Virus record (IMG/VR): IMGVR_UViG_3300036760_000681 | Coordinates: 1 to 64,000 of that record | DNA: 64,000 bases | Strand: one strand, 5' to 3' | From: a virus | Part shown: in pieces, positions 14,521-22,679 of the stretch | Numbering within the stretch: position 1 is the first letter of the stretch | Layout: every line of letters starts with the position of its first letter | Translations under genes and position numbers: made by a program | The notes under the pieces: generated by a model | Told to the model about the DNA's origin: nothing | Seen by the model: the letters and a program-made list of their open reading frames with translations, nothing else | Databases searched by the model: none

Positions 14521-14609
14521 CGGGCGACGAGGTACTCGTCTGCCTGCTCGGTATCGCTGTTCTGGCTAAGGCGTGGGACGCGATAGCGTGGTGGCGGGAA
14601 CGGCGGTAG
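14517..14609 (+). CDS. Single-helix membrane microprotein, 30 aa
   Basis: MTGDEVLVCLLGIAVLAKAW plus a short Trp/Arg tail. The ATG overlaps the preceding stop (ATGA) and the helix fits one membrane span with a positive cytoplasmic end. Last gene of the rightward operon. Confidence 0.5.
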   Translation: MTGDEVLVCLLGIAVLAKAWDAIAWWRERR

Positions 14610-14686
14610 CCCACGCGGGCGGCTTCGCACTGAGCCAGGCCGCCCGCGCCACCTCCCACCGCAGCGCGAACAGAAGCCACTGCGCG

Positions 14687-15159
14687 TCAGTCGCGAGCAA
14701 CACAGGATACCGCCCTTCTCTTCCGGTAAGACCGCGCCGCCGTGTTGGCGCACACGCGGCATACCCGTCGGCCCACGCGCAATCTGCCGGGCTGAAGATT
14801 GTCCGCGGTAAGTTTGTGACTGCGCTTACAGTACGTCTGCGCAGCGCACGCTGACGTGACCGTATCTCCCCGGAGCACGTTTTCGCGAACGCTGACGGGT
14901 CGGACGTGGGCCGGGTTGCAACAGGCTTTCGCGCACCGTTCCGGCATCAGAAAATGGTCGAGGTGCATACCTGGCGGAACGGGACCGACCTCGCGCTCAT
15001 ACCTGACGCGATGCGCAAGGCGATTCACGCCGTCAGCGTCGCATAGCCCTTGCGGTTGATGGCCCCGACCCAGATATGACAGCCTGAACCGTCCTCGATC
15101 CAGCCGGGCGAGTCCTTCCGCCGAGGAGACGGGTTCCACGCCACGAACACGCCGGTCAC
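14687..15159 (-). pseudogene. HNH endonuclease gene split by a frameshift
   Basis: The N-terminal frame (GTG 15159, after AGGGG) gives WIEDGSGCHIWVGAINRKGY and stops at 15025. The HNH core continues in another frame: HRVRYEREVGPVPPG, LDHFLM, CCNPAHVRPV, then REN and a CxxC tail. The intact gene at 27930-28430 has the same order in one frame. The span is 473 nt (3n+2), consistent with one lost base near 15030. An ATG-started C-terminal fragment could still be made. Confidence 0.7.
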
Positions 15160-15168
15160 TGTTGGCCC

Positions 15169-16107
15169 CTAACGAGGATCATCTTCGCTCCCGAGGTCAC
15201 AGACAAATCCGCGCTCGCACCACAACCGAACCGTCCGGTCCCGCGCCGCGTCGAGCAGTCGGTGCTTCCGACAGGTTACCCGCATCACGTTCGGTTCCTC
15301 CAGGTCGCGCAGCGTTTGCCGACCGAGCCGGATATCCTTGAGGTTGATCTTCGCGTCGGCCCGGAGGGCGCGAGACAGTACGAGCACCACGTCGGCTTCT
15401 TCCGCAATCGCGGAGGTTTCTTTGATCCGGTCCAGGTGTGGCGCCGTGTAGCGGTCGAGCACGTCATTCCCTGAGCGGTTGAGCTGCGCCGCGGCGATTA
15501 GGGCCACCTGGTACTCGCGCGCCAAGTCCTTCAAGGCCCGGCCCAGGTCGGTCCACTGCACCCGCGCATCGTGGCCGCCGCTGATGGCGAGCCGGTGGAT
15601 GTGGTCGAGCATGACCGTTGTGGCGCCGAAACTCTCGACGGCCCACTGGACCCCGGCGCGGATCTGCTCGAACGTGCACCGCCGACCGGGAAGGAACTGC
15701 ACCGGCTCCGCGAGTTGGTCCCACAACACCGCGTCGAACTCTTCTTGCGCGCCGCGGGGAAGGTCGGCCCACTTGTTCAGCGCAACGATTTCCCACGGCA
15801 GGCCGACGCGCAGGCAGGCCCATTGTCGCCTCGCCTGTTCCGGGTCAATCTCGAGCGGGACGTAGAGGACGCCGACACCCTTGCGGGCCATATCGTCAAG
15901 CTGGGAAAGTTGCAGCGTGGACTTGCCCTGGCCTATGCCCGCCGCCAGTACGATCAGGTTGCCGGGCACCATCGGCCCTAGGAGTCGGTGCAGGTCGGGC
16001 CAGCGCCAACGGGGGCAGTGGGCATAGTCGCGGCCGCGCACGGCGCCGGCGGACGTCAGTTGATCCGAGGCGAGGGACCACGGGTCCTTGAGGTCGTCGG
16101 TCGTCAT
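15169..16107 (-). CDS. DnaB-like replicative helicase domain protein, 312 aa
   Basis: RecA-fold ATPase likely unwinding DNA at the phage fork. Walker A is AGIGQGKST (about 56-64), Walker B VMLDHIH (about 165-171), and the sensor-like AAAQLNRSG follows near 207. It corresponds to the DnaB C-terminal motor only; the N-terminal collar is missing, as in many phage versions. ATG 16107 overlaps the 25-codon ORF upstream. Loader and primase partners are not obvious; the DUF1376 gene at 20.6 kb may be the loader. Confidence 0.85.
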   Translation of the reverse strand: MTTDDLKDPWSLASDQLTSAGAVRGRDYAHCPRWRWPDLHRLLGPMVPGNLIVLAAGIGQGKSTLQLSQLDDMARKGVGVLYVPLEIDPEQARRQWACLRVGLPWEIVALNKWADLPRGAQEEFDAVLWDQLAEPVQFLPGRRCTFEQIRAGVQWAVESFGATTVMLDHIHRLAISGGHDARVQWTDLGRALKDLAREYQVALIAAAQLNRSGNDVLDRYTAPHLDRIKETSAIAEEADVVLVLSRALRADAKINLKDIRLGRQTLRDLEEPNVMRVTCRKHRLLDAARDRTVRLWCERGFVCDLGSEDDPR

Positions 16108-16181
16108 CGCACCTCGGTCAGCGTCAGGATCACCACGGTCGTTGGGGCTTTCTTCTGGGCAACTGTTTTTGGGTCGCTCAC
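16104..16181 (-). CDS. 25-residue microprotein
   Basis: VSDPKTVAQKKAPTTVVILT continues LTEVR and stop. GTG 16181 overlaps the methyltransferase stop (GTGA), and its TGA overlaps the helicase ATG (ATGA), so it fills the gap exactly. It may act mainly as a translational bridge. Confidence 0.45.
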   Translation of the reverse strand: MSDPKTVAQKKAPTTVVILTLTEVR

Positions 16182-17509
16182 CGAGAGTCCCCCTCCACCC
16201 GCTCGATGGCCCGGAAGATCGCCAGCGGTATCCAGGGCACGATGGCGTTGCCCACCAGCCGGCACCCCGCCGCCCGGTTGGGCATTCCCGAAACAACCGG
16301 CCATGAGGTCATCCAGCCTTCCGCTTCCGGCGCGAAGTCGGTCGTTTCGTGGGCGAGGTCGCCGGCCCTGAAGCCTCCTCCACCGCCGGACATTCGGTTG
16401 CCGCTTCCTCGCGGCGTGGCGTCGTGCGCTTGGGGCGTTGTCCACGGAACACCGGCTCGTCCAGCCAGTCCACCGGCAGGCCCATCAGCCACAAACCGAA
16501 TCTGGGATTGTAGGCCGCCCGAGAGCCCGTCAACGCCCGCGCCTGATTTCCGATGCCCATCGTCTCCAGAACGGCATCCGGGTTCCCGGCTTTCTCCGCT
16601 CGGGTTCGATGCCCCCGATTCGGTGCGTCGGGGGCTGTGTCCGGCGTCGCCCATGCCTTCACCTCGCCCGGCAGCAGCAGTTCTTCCCGCGTCTCCTGCC
16701 CCACCTGTCGGCGCCGCTCGCCGCTGAAGCCCGCTGGCGTCTGCCACGGCGTCACCGGGGACGAGTCGGACGGTGCCATCGGCTCCCCGAACAGCGATGG
16801 CGTCGGACCAGGGTCGCCGAATTGGTTGGCCTGGCGTCCGAGTTGATCGTCCCGCTTCCGCAGCGATCCGTCCGGGTTCGTCGCTTCCACGGCCATCCCC
16901 GGCAAGTCTTTCCAGTCCCGCGCCGAGGGCGTGGCCCAACTCGCCAACGTGTTCGGCAAGTCGTTCTCCTCGCCCTTCATGCTGCGGCCCGATGGCCTCT
17001 TCCAGTCGCGGGCCTGCGGCGTCGGATAGATGAGCGACGATCCAGACCCGTTCTCTCTTGTGGGGGGCGCCCACATCGGCAGCGGCGACACGGAACCAGC
17101 TCGCATCGTACCCGAGGCGGGCCAGGTCTCCGAGTACTTCCCCGAAGGCAGCGCCTCCGTTGACTGAAAGAAGTCCGGGGACATTTTCGAGTAGCGCCCA
17201 GCGCGGTCGAAGCGCCCCAAGGCATCGTGCAACTTCGGGCCAGAGCCATCGCTCGTCCCCGGTGCCGCGTCGCCGGCCAGCGGTCGAAGCTGGCTGACAA
17301 GGAAATCCTCCAACGACGATATCGGGTCGCTCAACGTGACTCCAATCAATCAGCGTGACATCGCCCAGGTTCGGCGCGTCGGGGAAGTGGTGCGCCATTG
17401 TCTTGCAGGCCCACGGTTCGATCTCGATGTAGGCCGTCGTCTGCCAGCCGACCCACCGGGCCGCCAAGTCGAAGCCTCCCAACCCGGAAAACAGGCTGAG
17501 AACTCTCAT
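16178..17509 (-). CDS. C5-cytosine DNA methyltransferase, 443 aa
   Basis: Transfers methyl from AdoMet to C5 of cytosine. Motif I is FSGLGG (7-12), motif IV GGFPCQPAS with catalytic Cys71, motif VI ENV (108-110), motif VIII HKRERVWIVAH, and motifs IX-X end in GCRLVGNAIVP. A long Gly/Ser-rich target-recognition region (about 190-350) separates VIII and IX. No cognate endonuclease adjoins it, so protection of phage DNA from host restriction is likely. ATG 17509 overlaps the preceding stop. Confidence 0.92.
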   Translation of the reverse strand: MRVLSLFSGLGGFDLAARWVGWQTTAYIEIEPWACKTMAHHFPDAPNLGDVTLIDWSHVERPDIVVGGFPCQPASTAGRRRGTGDERWLWPEVARCLGALRPRWALLENVPGLLSVNGGAAFGEVLGDLARLGYDASWFRVAAADVGAPHKRERVWIVAHLSDAAGPRLEEAIGPQHEGRGERLAEHVGELGHALGAGLERLAGDGRGSDEPGRIAAEAGRSTRTPGQPIRRPWSDAIAVRGADGTVRLVPGDAVADASGLQRRAAPTGGAGDAGRTAAAGRGEGMGDAGHSPRRTESGASNPSGESREPGCRSGDDGHRKSGAGVDGLSGGLQSQIRFVADGPAGGLAGRAGVPWTTPQAHDATPRGSGNRMSGGGGGFRAGDLAHETTDFAPEAEGWMTSWPVVSGMPNRAAGCRLVGNAIVPWIPLAIFRAIERVEGDSR

Positions 17510-18008
17510 CTCTCCACCCCGTGGGGCGCCGAGCAGGACGGAGAACGGGTCACGTTTCGATCTCCATTTGTCCGAATGCGAATGATTTGCGACTTGTCGC
17601 GCGACCACGAGGATGGCTTGCCGTCCTTGCTGCGCCCCGTCACGACCCACCCGTCCGCCTCGCGGCTCTCGTCGCCCAACTGCTTCATGAGCGCGTACAT
17701 CTCGTCGCTCCACGGCGTTCCCCATTTGGAAATCGGCGCCGCTTCGTCGGGACCGCCTGACAGTCTCTGTAACGAGCGGACGCCACGCGGGAAGCGCGTT
17801 CATTTCCGCCATGCGCCCGCGCCACTCAGGCATCAGCTTCAGCAGTCGGTAACAGCGCCCGAAGTCACCACAGTCTGTAGGGCACGTCCTCGAGAGCGCC
17901 TTCCTCGGACAGCCCCATCATGACGCGCCAGATGGACTTACTCGACATGCCCGTATCGTCGCCCACAATCCAGGCGAGGGCCTTGCGTGAGGGGGTGCGG
18001 GGGGTCAT
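17506..18008 (-). pseudogene. Conserved phage protein broken by two frameshifts
   Basis: Three frames together make one known phage protein type. Frame one (ATG 18008, 47 codons) has DTGMSSKSIWRVMMG; frame two has DFGRCYRLLKLMPEWRGRM; frame three has WSDEMYALMKQL and DGWVVTGRS. Homologues known to me carry these motifs in this order in a single frame. The span is 503 nt (3n+2), matching two one-base insertions (near 17880 in CCC and near 17770). The outer start and stop both keep ATGA junctions with neighbours. Confidence 0.65.
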
Positions 18009-18148
18009 GGCTCCCCCACCCTCTCAGCCCGCCCTCGGGGCTGGTGTTCCCAGAAGCCGATGCGCCCGAAGAAGTAGCCCCACGCGAAGCCGCCCACGAA
18101 GAACAGCGCGAAGCCGAACACCGCCACGAAGAAGGAAAACGGTTTCAT
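18005..18148 (-). CDS. Membrane microprotein, 47 aa
   Basis: MKPFSFFVAVFGFALFFVGG, then FAWGYFF and a charged tail: one or two membrane spans rich in Phe. Its stop overlaps the next ATG. Function unknown. Confidence 0.6.
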   Translation of the reverse strand: MKPFSFFVAVFGFALFFVGGFAWGYFFGRIGFWEHQPRGRAERVGEP

Positions 18149-19198
18149 CTACGGTTCCCCTTGGGGCGAAAGAGAGGGAACAGCGCTACCCAGAAGGGGC
18201 GCGAACAACGACCCCTGTGCCGCCGCGTCCGCGATGCGCTTCTCGGCCAGTGTGACGTAGGCGGGATTCAACTCGATGCCGACGAAGCGGCGACCGTGAT
18301 TCACCGCGACCGCGCCCGTTGTCCCACTTCCGGTGAAGGGGTCGAGCACCGTGTCACCGACCGCCGAGCCCGCGAGGATGCACCGCTCGGCCAGTTTCTC
18401 GGGGAAGGTGGCAAAGTGGGCTTCGGGATAGGGCTGGGTGGCGATGCTCCAGACCGTGCGGGCGTTGCGGGTGCCGCGCTCGTCACCGTCCGAGGCGTCC
18501 CACCGTGCGTTGAAGCCCGCATGGCGGCGACCGTGGCCGTCTTGTTTCAGCGCCCGCGCCTCGGCAGATTGCTGGCGTCCGTTGCCGTTCGTGCCCGTCT
18601 TGCCCTCGGTGAACGTGCTGCCCGCCGCGCCCTTGACGACGGGCTCCGCAATCGCCGCCGCATCGTAGAAGTACCGCTCCCGCTTCGACAGCAGGAACAG
18701 GTATTCATGCGCCTTCGTCGGTCGGTCGGTCACGCTCTCCGGCATCGGGTTCGGCTTTGACCAGATGATGTCGCTTCGCAGATACCAGCCGTCGGCTTGC
18801 AACGCGAAAGCCACGCGCCACGGGATGCCGACGAGATCCTTCGGCTTCAGCCCGGGCACTGCGGCACTTGGCCCGACGCTCAGGCTTCCGTGGTTTGACT
18901 GCTGCTTGTCGAACGGCGAGTCAACGGGATTGCCGCCCCGCCCGCCACCGCAGTACGAATCACCAATCACCAGCCACAGCGTGCCGTCCTCGGCCAGCAC
19001 CCGCCGCACCTCGCGGAACACCGCTACCAGGTTGGCGGCGTAAGCCTCTGGCGTGGCTTCGAGGCCGAGTTGTCCGCTCACCCCGTAATCCCGCAGACCC
19101 CAGTATGGAGGCGAAGTAACGCAGCAGCGGGCGCACCCATCGGGTAACGCTTTGAGCGAGATCAGCGCATCGCCGCAGACCACGTCCCATTGCCTCAT
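18149..19198 (-). CDS. SPPY-type DNA methyltransferase, 349 aa
   Basis: Beta-class amino methyltransferase: catalytic TSPPYWGLRDYG at 28-39 precedes the AdoMet-binding DPFTGSGTTG and FVGIELNP near the C-terminus. SPPY is most typical of N4-cytosine enzymes, though N6-adenine activity cannot be excluded. The central region (about 170-270) would read the target. Together with the C5 enzyme, the phage could carry two different modifications. No restriction partner is nearby. Confidence 0.9.
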   Translation of the reverse strand: MRQWDVVCGDALISLKALPDGCARCCVTSPPYWGLRDYGVSGQLGLEATPEAYAANLVAVFREVRRVLAEDGTLWLVIGDSYCGGGRGGNPVDSPFDKQQSNHGSLSVGPSAAVPGLKPKDLVGIPWRVAFALQADGWYLRSDIIWSKPNPMPESVTDRPTKAHEYLFLLSKRERYFYDAAAIAEPVVKGAAGSTFTEGKTGTNGNGRQQSAEARALKQDGHGRRHAGFNARWDASDGDERGTRNARTVWSIATQPYPEAHFATFPEKLAERCILAGSAVGDTVLDPFTGSGTTGAVAVNHGRRFVGIELNPAYVTLAEKRIADAAAQGSLFAPLLGSAVPSLSPQGEP

Positions 19199-19203
19199 GT
19201 GTT

Positions 19204-19374
19204 TTACTCCCCACCCGCAGAGACCGACCGAGAGGACGACAACGTGATGGGCGGCAGGCGCAACGCCGCACGCACGGCCAGCTCCACTTGCTGGTCATTG
19301 ATGCACCGAATGCCGTTCAGCCACACCGGATAGCGGGCCACCTTCTTGCGTGGGGTGCGGGCCTTCGGGGTCAT
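19204..19374 (-). CDS. Hypothetical protein, 56 aa
   Basis: Starts in a TGATG junction with the upstream gene. N-terminal basic TPKARTPRKKVARYPVW, then an amphipathic helix (DQQVELAVRAALRL). Unknown function. Confidence 0.55.
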   Translation of the reverse strand: MTPKARTPRKKVARYPVWLNGIRCINDQQVELAVRAALRLPPITLSSSRSVSAGGE

Positions 19375-19673
19375 CACGCGCCCGTAGACTCGGGAACCAG
19401 CAGCAACTCGCGTTCCCTGGCAACTGCCGGACGCGGGCCGTACTTGTACTGCATCTCCACGACCTTGAGCATCTTGCCGCCCGCATTGCAGGCCGCCGCC
19501 CCGGTCTCGGGGGACACCCGCCCGCTGATGAGGTCGGCCATGAGCGCGGACATCATCTCCGCGAACTGATGGCCGGTGCGGACGCCGCGCTCGGCAATGG
19601 CGAGGCTTCGGGGCGTGTCCCGGAGAGCATCCGCTTCACCGCTCGCAGCTTCGATCTTCCGGCGCTGATCCAT
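19374..19673 (-). CDS. Hypothetical protein, 99 aa
   Basis: ATG 19673 sits behind AAGGAGAA. Mostly helical. The central segment FAEMMSALMADLISGRVSPETGAA resembles small phage proteins of unknown function encoded near replication genes. Its 5' part overlaps the upstream gene by 121 nt, far more than other junctions here. Confidence 0.6.
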   Translation of the reverse strand: MDQRRKIEAASGEADALRDTPRSLAIAERGVRTGHQFAEMMSALMADLISGRVSPETGAAACNAGGKMLKVVEMQYKYGPRPAVARERELLLVPESTGA

Positions 19674-20080
19674 TGTGATTCTCCTTCAGGATTGAGTGGG
19701 CCTTCGTAGTACCAGCGGCGCAACAGTGCTTTGCGCTTCGCCTTGATGTCCGGTCGCTTGATCCATTCACGCGCAAGGCCGTTGTAGTGTTCGCGCCGAT
19801 GCTCGGCACAGAGTTGTCCGTAGACCGAACCGTTGCCCGCGTGGCGCACCATCCTTGCCGGAGCGCCGCAGACCTTGCACTTTCCGCTGTTCACCTTGCT
19901 GGCCGATCCGCGACCACGGGTCGCCACTCCCATTTCTTTCATGGCGCGTTCGACACTCTTATGCGTGACGCCGAATACTTCGGCCATCTCCGGCAGCGTC
20001 ATCTCGTCGCCCCAGTACATCGCCGTCAGCAACACCCGGTCGCGGGGAATGACGATGCCGTGATTGCCCGTCCTAGCCAT
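19553..20080 (-). CDS. HTH and zinc-finger DNA-binding protein, 175 aa
   Basis: Residues about 27-50 (MTLPEMAEVFGVTHKSVERAMKEM) form a helix-turn-helix of the homeodomain/NUMOD-like kind. CKVCGAPA at about 68 and LCAEHRREH at about 92 give a zinc site. This mix is common in phage homing-endonuclease relatives. The last 40 residues overlap another gene, and a one-base shift would end the protein near 19690, so the C-terminus may be wrong. Confidence 0.6.
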   Translation of the reverse strand: MARTGNHGIVIPRDRVLLTAMYWGDEMTLPEMAEVFGVTHKSVERAMKEMGVATRGRGSASKVNSGKCKVCGAPARMVRHAGNGSVYGQLCAEHRREHYNGLAREWIKRPDIKAKRKALLRRWYYEGPLNPEGESQWISAGRSKLRAVKRMLSGTRPEASPLPSAASAPAISSRR

Positions 20081-20098
20081 GGGTGCGGGCCTTCGGGC

Positions 20099-20602
20099 TC
20101 ACAGGCCCAACGCCTTCATCGCCTCGGGCAGCGCCGCCACCGTCTGCGCCTTGCAGGCGTCGAGGTCAATCCCACCGCAGGCGTAGGCCAGCAGCCGACG
20201 AGATTGCCATGTTTTTTCAGCGGCCCTCGCATCGGCCCCAGCGCACCCCGCAGCCCACGCAGCGGCACTCGCAGTGGTCTCCGCAGCGGCCCACCCCGCA
20301 GCGGTCTCCGCAGCGGCCCACCACGCGGCCCTCGCAGCGGCCTCCGCAGCCCACACAGCGGCCCAGACGTTCGGGTTGACCAACTCGAAGGCGCGGGCGC
20401 GGGCGATGATGATGGCGGCGGATACCCGCTTGTCGTGCGCGTGATGCTTGACGTGCGCCGCACAGTCGGCGGCGAACAGCCGCAGCGTCTGCTCGTTCAG
20501 GCCCGTCAGCCGTGGACCGATGCAGCCCGACCGCGCCACCACCTTCTTGTTGTCGGCCACCACGATCTCTGGGTAGCCTTTGAGGTTCGGGGGGCGCGTC
20601 AC
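20099..20602 (-). CDS. Ala/Trp-rich repeat protein, 167 aa
   Basis: GTG 20602 overlaps the previous stop. An N-terminal part (LNEQTLRLFAADCAAHVKHH) precedes about 60 residues of Ala-rich repeats (WAAVWAAEAAARAAWWAA and similar), then a short LLAYACGGIDL end. It resembles the alanine-rich helical proteins often annotated as Imm5-like putative immunity proteins in phages and actinobacteria, but no function is shown. The DNA carries matching CGCAGCGG-type tandem repeats. Confidence 0.6.
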   Translation of the reverse strand: MTRPPNLKGYPEIVVADNKKVVARSGCIGPRLTGLNEQTLRLFAADCAAHVKHHAHDKRVSAAIIIARARAFELVNPNVWAAVWAAEAAARAAWWAAAETAAGWAAAETTASAAAWAAGCAGADARAAEKTWQSRRLLAYACGGIDLDACKAQTVAALPEAMKALGL

Positions 20603-21393
20603 CGGCTCACCAGGGCGCGACGCAGGGCCTCTGCGGTCTCGGGGCTCGGGTCGCCCCCGGCCGTCAACCTGAGTACGCTGTCGCCCTCTGGGGCGTCCCA
20701 CGGCTCGGCGTAGTGCCGGTCCCGGCCGAAGAAGGTCGCGGCCATCTTGACGTACTCGGTCCCCTCCTTGTCGGTCGCCCGCATGAAGGCGGCGTAGCGC
20801 ACGGTGCCGGCGGACATGATCGAAGCTTCATCAGCGCCGTACTGTGCCAGCCGGGCCCGCCACTGCTTCAGGGCCGCGCCGCGGGAGTTGCCGCCGACGC
20901 GCTTGGGGTAGGCGGCCATCGCGGCAGCGAAGTCATCCGGTTCCTCGTCAGAGCGCGGAGCGCGAGAAGTAGTTGTAGTTACAGAAGTTGCAGAAGCAGA
21001 AGCAACTGCAATGCTAGGGCTACCCTTCGGCGTACCCTCAATTTCTACTACCGGCTCCGACAAGGCTACCATTCGGCCACCCTTGGCACCGTGAAGGGAC
21101 TGTTTGAGGCGGTACTGCTCCTGCTTGACCCGCTCGCGCTCCAGCCTCGGGTTGATCCGCCGTCCGTCGCTGGCCGGGAAGTGTGGCTCGATCTGGGGCC
21201 AGAGCCGGGCAAAGGCGGCCCGTGAGACGTTGAGGAGGCGCTGGAGGGTCACGACGTCGTCCGGGAGTGGCCCGTCGGCCCACTGGTGGCAGAGGAGCCG
21301 CAGGTAGCCGCCCTGGGCCTCGAGTGTGAGGTGCGCCGTCCCCATCGCCCAGTCGCGGGCGTAGAGCTGGAAAGCCGGAGGCTTGTTGGCCAC
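20599..21393 (-). CDS. DUF1376-type phage replication protein, 264 aa
   Basis: The N-terminal domain (PPAFQLYARDWAMGTAHLTL, GYLRLLCHQW, LPDD) is a clear DUF1376 winged-helix unit, used by phage replication initiators or helicase loaders. The C-terminal half (about 150-235) has AAYPKRVGGNSRGAALKQW, a domain frequent in helicase-loading proteins. Start GTG 21393 is two bases after the upstream stop. It likely cooperates with the DnaB-like helicase. Confidence 0.8.
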   Translation of the reverse strand: MANKPPAFQLYARDWAMGTAHLTLEAQGGYLRLLCHQWADGPLPDDVVTLQRLLNVSRAAFARLWPQIEPHFPASDGRRINPRLERERVKQEQYRLKQSLHGAKGGRMVALSEPVVEIEGTPKGSPSIAVASASATSVTTTTSRAPRSDEEPDDFAAAMAAYPKRVGGNSRGAALKQWRARLAQYGADEASIMSAGTVRYAAFMRATDKEGTEYVKMAATFFGRDRHYAEPWDAPEGDSVLRLTAGGDPSPETAEALRRALVSR

Positions 21394-21394
21394 A

Positions 21395-21586
21395 TCATGC
21401 AGCCTTTCCGGCAGGCACAAAGAGGAAGCGCCTGCTGATGGTTCGGGAGGCTTGATCCCCGCCGCTCGCCGTAAAGCGGAGACGGGGCATCCCGAGATCA
21501 GACAGGCGCTCGAACTGCGTCACCGAAGCAAGCACTCCGGCACTCCTCAATTTACGGGTACAAGGTCTGGCGTCAAGAGTCTGCAT
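21395..21586 (-). CDS. Hypothetical protein, 63 aa
   Basis: ATG 21586 overlaps the end of the 36-codon gene above. Basic, beta-rich sequence ending RFLFVPAGKAA. Unknown. Confidence 0.5.
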   Translation of the reverse strand: MQTLDARPCTRKLRSAGVLASVTQFERLSDLGMPRLRFTASGGDQASRTISRRFLFVPAGKAA

Positions 21587-21683
21587 CGGTGCCCCTCGCC
21601 GCGCGGATGAAATCGTCCGGCGCCGCATAAGACGCCAACCGTGATGCGATGCGGGCCTTCAGGTCGGCAAGAGAGTCAGTCAT
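21573..21683 (-). CDS. Microprotein, 36 aa
   Basis: MTDSLADLKARIASRLASYA then an acidic tail; one amphipathic helix. ATG 21683 lies 8 nt inside the previous gene. Too short to classify. Confidence 0.45.
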   Translation of the reverse strand: MTDSLADLKARIASRLASYAAPDDFIRAARGTDADS

Positions 21684-22188
21684 CCTTCAATCCTTGCTGT
21701 AGGCCGTTTAACGAAATGAGCGCGTAGTCGTAATTAGCGGCGATGGGGTCACCCCACGCGTCCTTGCCCACGAGACAGTCAGCGCAGAGGTACGCGGCCC
21801 GGTCGGCCCGCGCCTTGCCGCAGTAGACGCACCAGCCCGGCCCATTGACCCATACCCCATCCACCCACCGACCGCCCTTGTTGTCCGCGCCGTAATCGCA
21901 ATAACGAACGAGGATATCCGACCAGTCGTCCTCGGAGCGGACCTGCGCGAGTGCCTCGGTCGCAACCATGGCCAAGTCGCGCATCTGCACGTCCAGTACG
22001 CAGCTGGTGACACGCAGCGACGACTCGCTCTTGCGGCAACTGACGGAAATCTCGAACCCCCGAACCTGCGTGTGACCACAAAGGCACCCATCGGAACCCA
22101 TCAGGTCGCGCAGGCCGCCCGCCGTGATGAACCTCACGACCGCCTCGGCGTCCGATTCGTAACCGGGCCGCTCCCCTTGGTCGCTCAT
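21676..22188 (-). CDS. Hypothetical zinc-containing protein, 170 aa
   Basis: An acidic alpha/beta N-terminal domain (with CLCGHTQVRGFEI near residue 36) and a C-terminal zinc ribbon, CVYCGKARADRAAYLCADC (about 119-137). ATG 22188 overlaps the 28-codon gene stop. Confidence 0.6.
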   Translation of the reverse strand: MSDQGERPGYESDAEAVVRFITAGGLRDLMGSDGCLCGHTQVRGFEISVSCRKSESSLRVTSCVLDVQMRDLAMVATEALAQVRSEDDWSDILVRYCDYGADNKGGRWVDGVWVNGPGWCVYCGKARADRAAYLCADCLVGKDAWGDPIAANYDYALISLNGLQQGLKDD

Positions 22189-22271
22189 GGCGTAGATGCC
22201 TCCTGAATACGCGCCGCGTGGCGACGTCGGGCATCCACGGCCTTAACGGCTTCCTCGAAGGGGTCGCTCAT
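22185..22271 (-). CDS. 28-residue microprotein
   Basis: MSDPFEEAVKAVDARRRHAA plus eight residues, a single amphipathic helix. ATGA junctions at both ends. Confidence 0.5.
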   Translation of the reverse strand: MSDPFEEAVKAVDARRRHAARIQEASTP

Positions 22272-22679
22272 TCGGCCTCCCTGGTCGGGGACGCGAGCGC
22301 CGACAAGATGTCCGTCGCGATGCTCAGGAAGTCGTCGTCCTCCCACCACGATTCTCCGCGCGGGCCGTTTGGACCTTCGATTCCATGCAGGGAGGCCGCT
22401 CGCTCGTTGATGGCTTCCCACGCTTGCTGAGCACCACTGCAAGTGCTTCGGCCAGCCGTTCGCGGGAGAGCGCTGGAGCGCGCAACACATTTCCGCGTAG
22501 CCCAACACCGCCGCGAGATGGTCGCGTCCCGCATGAATAGCACGACGCGGGAGTCCCGACGCGCGCCGCTCGGCTCGCTCGACTTCATCGCCGCGAATCG
22601 AGCAGAGCACATGCGGCCCGACGCCACACACCGGACAGCCAACGCGCAGGGCGAGGTCGTTGTCTCGGTCAGCGGTCAT
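22268..22679 (-). pseudogene. Zinc-motif gene with two probable frameshifts
   Basis: ATG 22679 starts MTADRDND and a typical phage zinc module CPVCGVGPHVLCSIRGDE then HAGRDHLAAVLG. A coherent continuation (RERLAEALAVVLSK) is in a second frame, and AWEAINERAASLHGIEG to the stop at 22268 in a third. The span is 412 nt (3n+1), equal to two lost bases. The final stop keeps an ATGA junction, supporting one ancestral gene. Confidence 0.5.
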
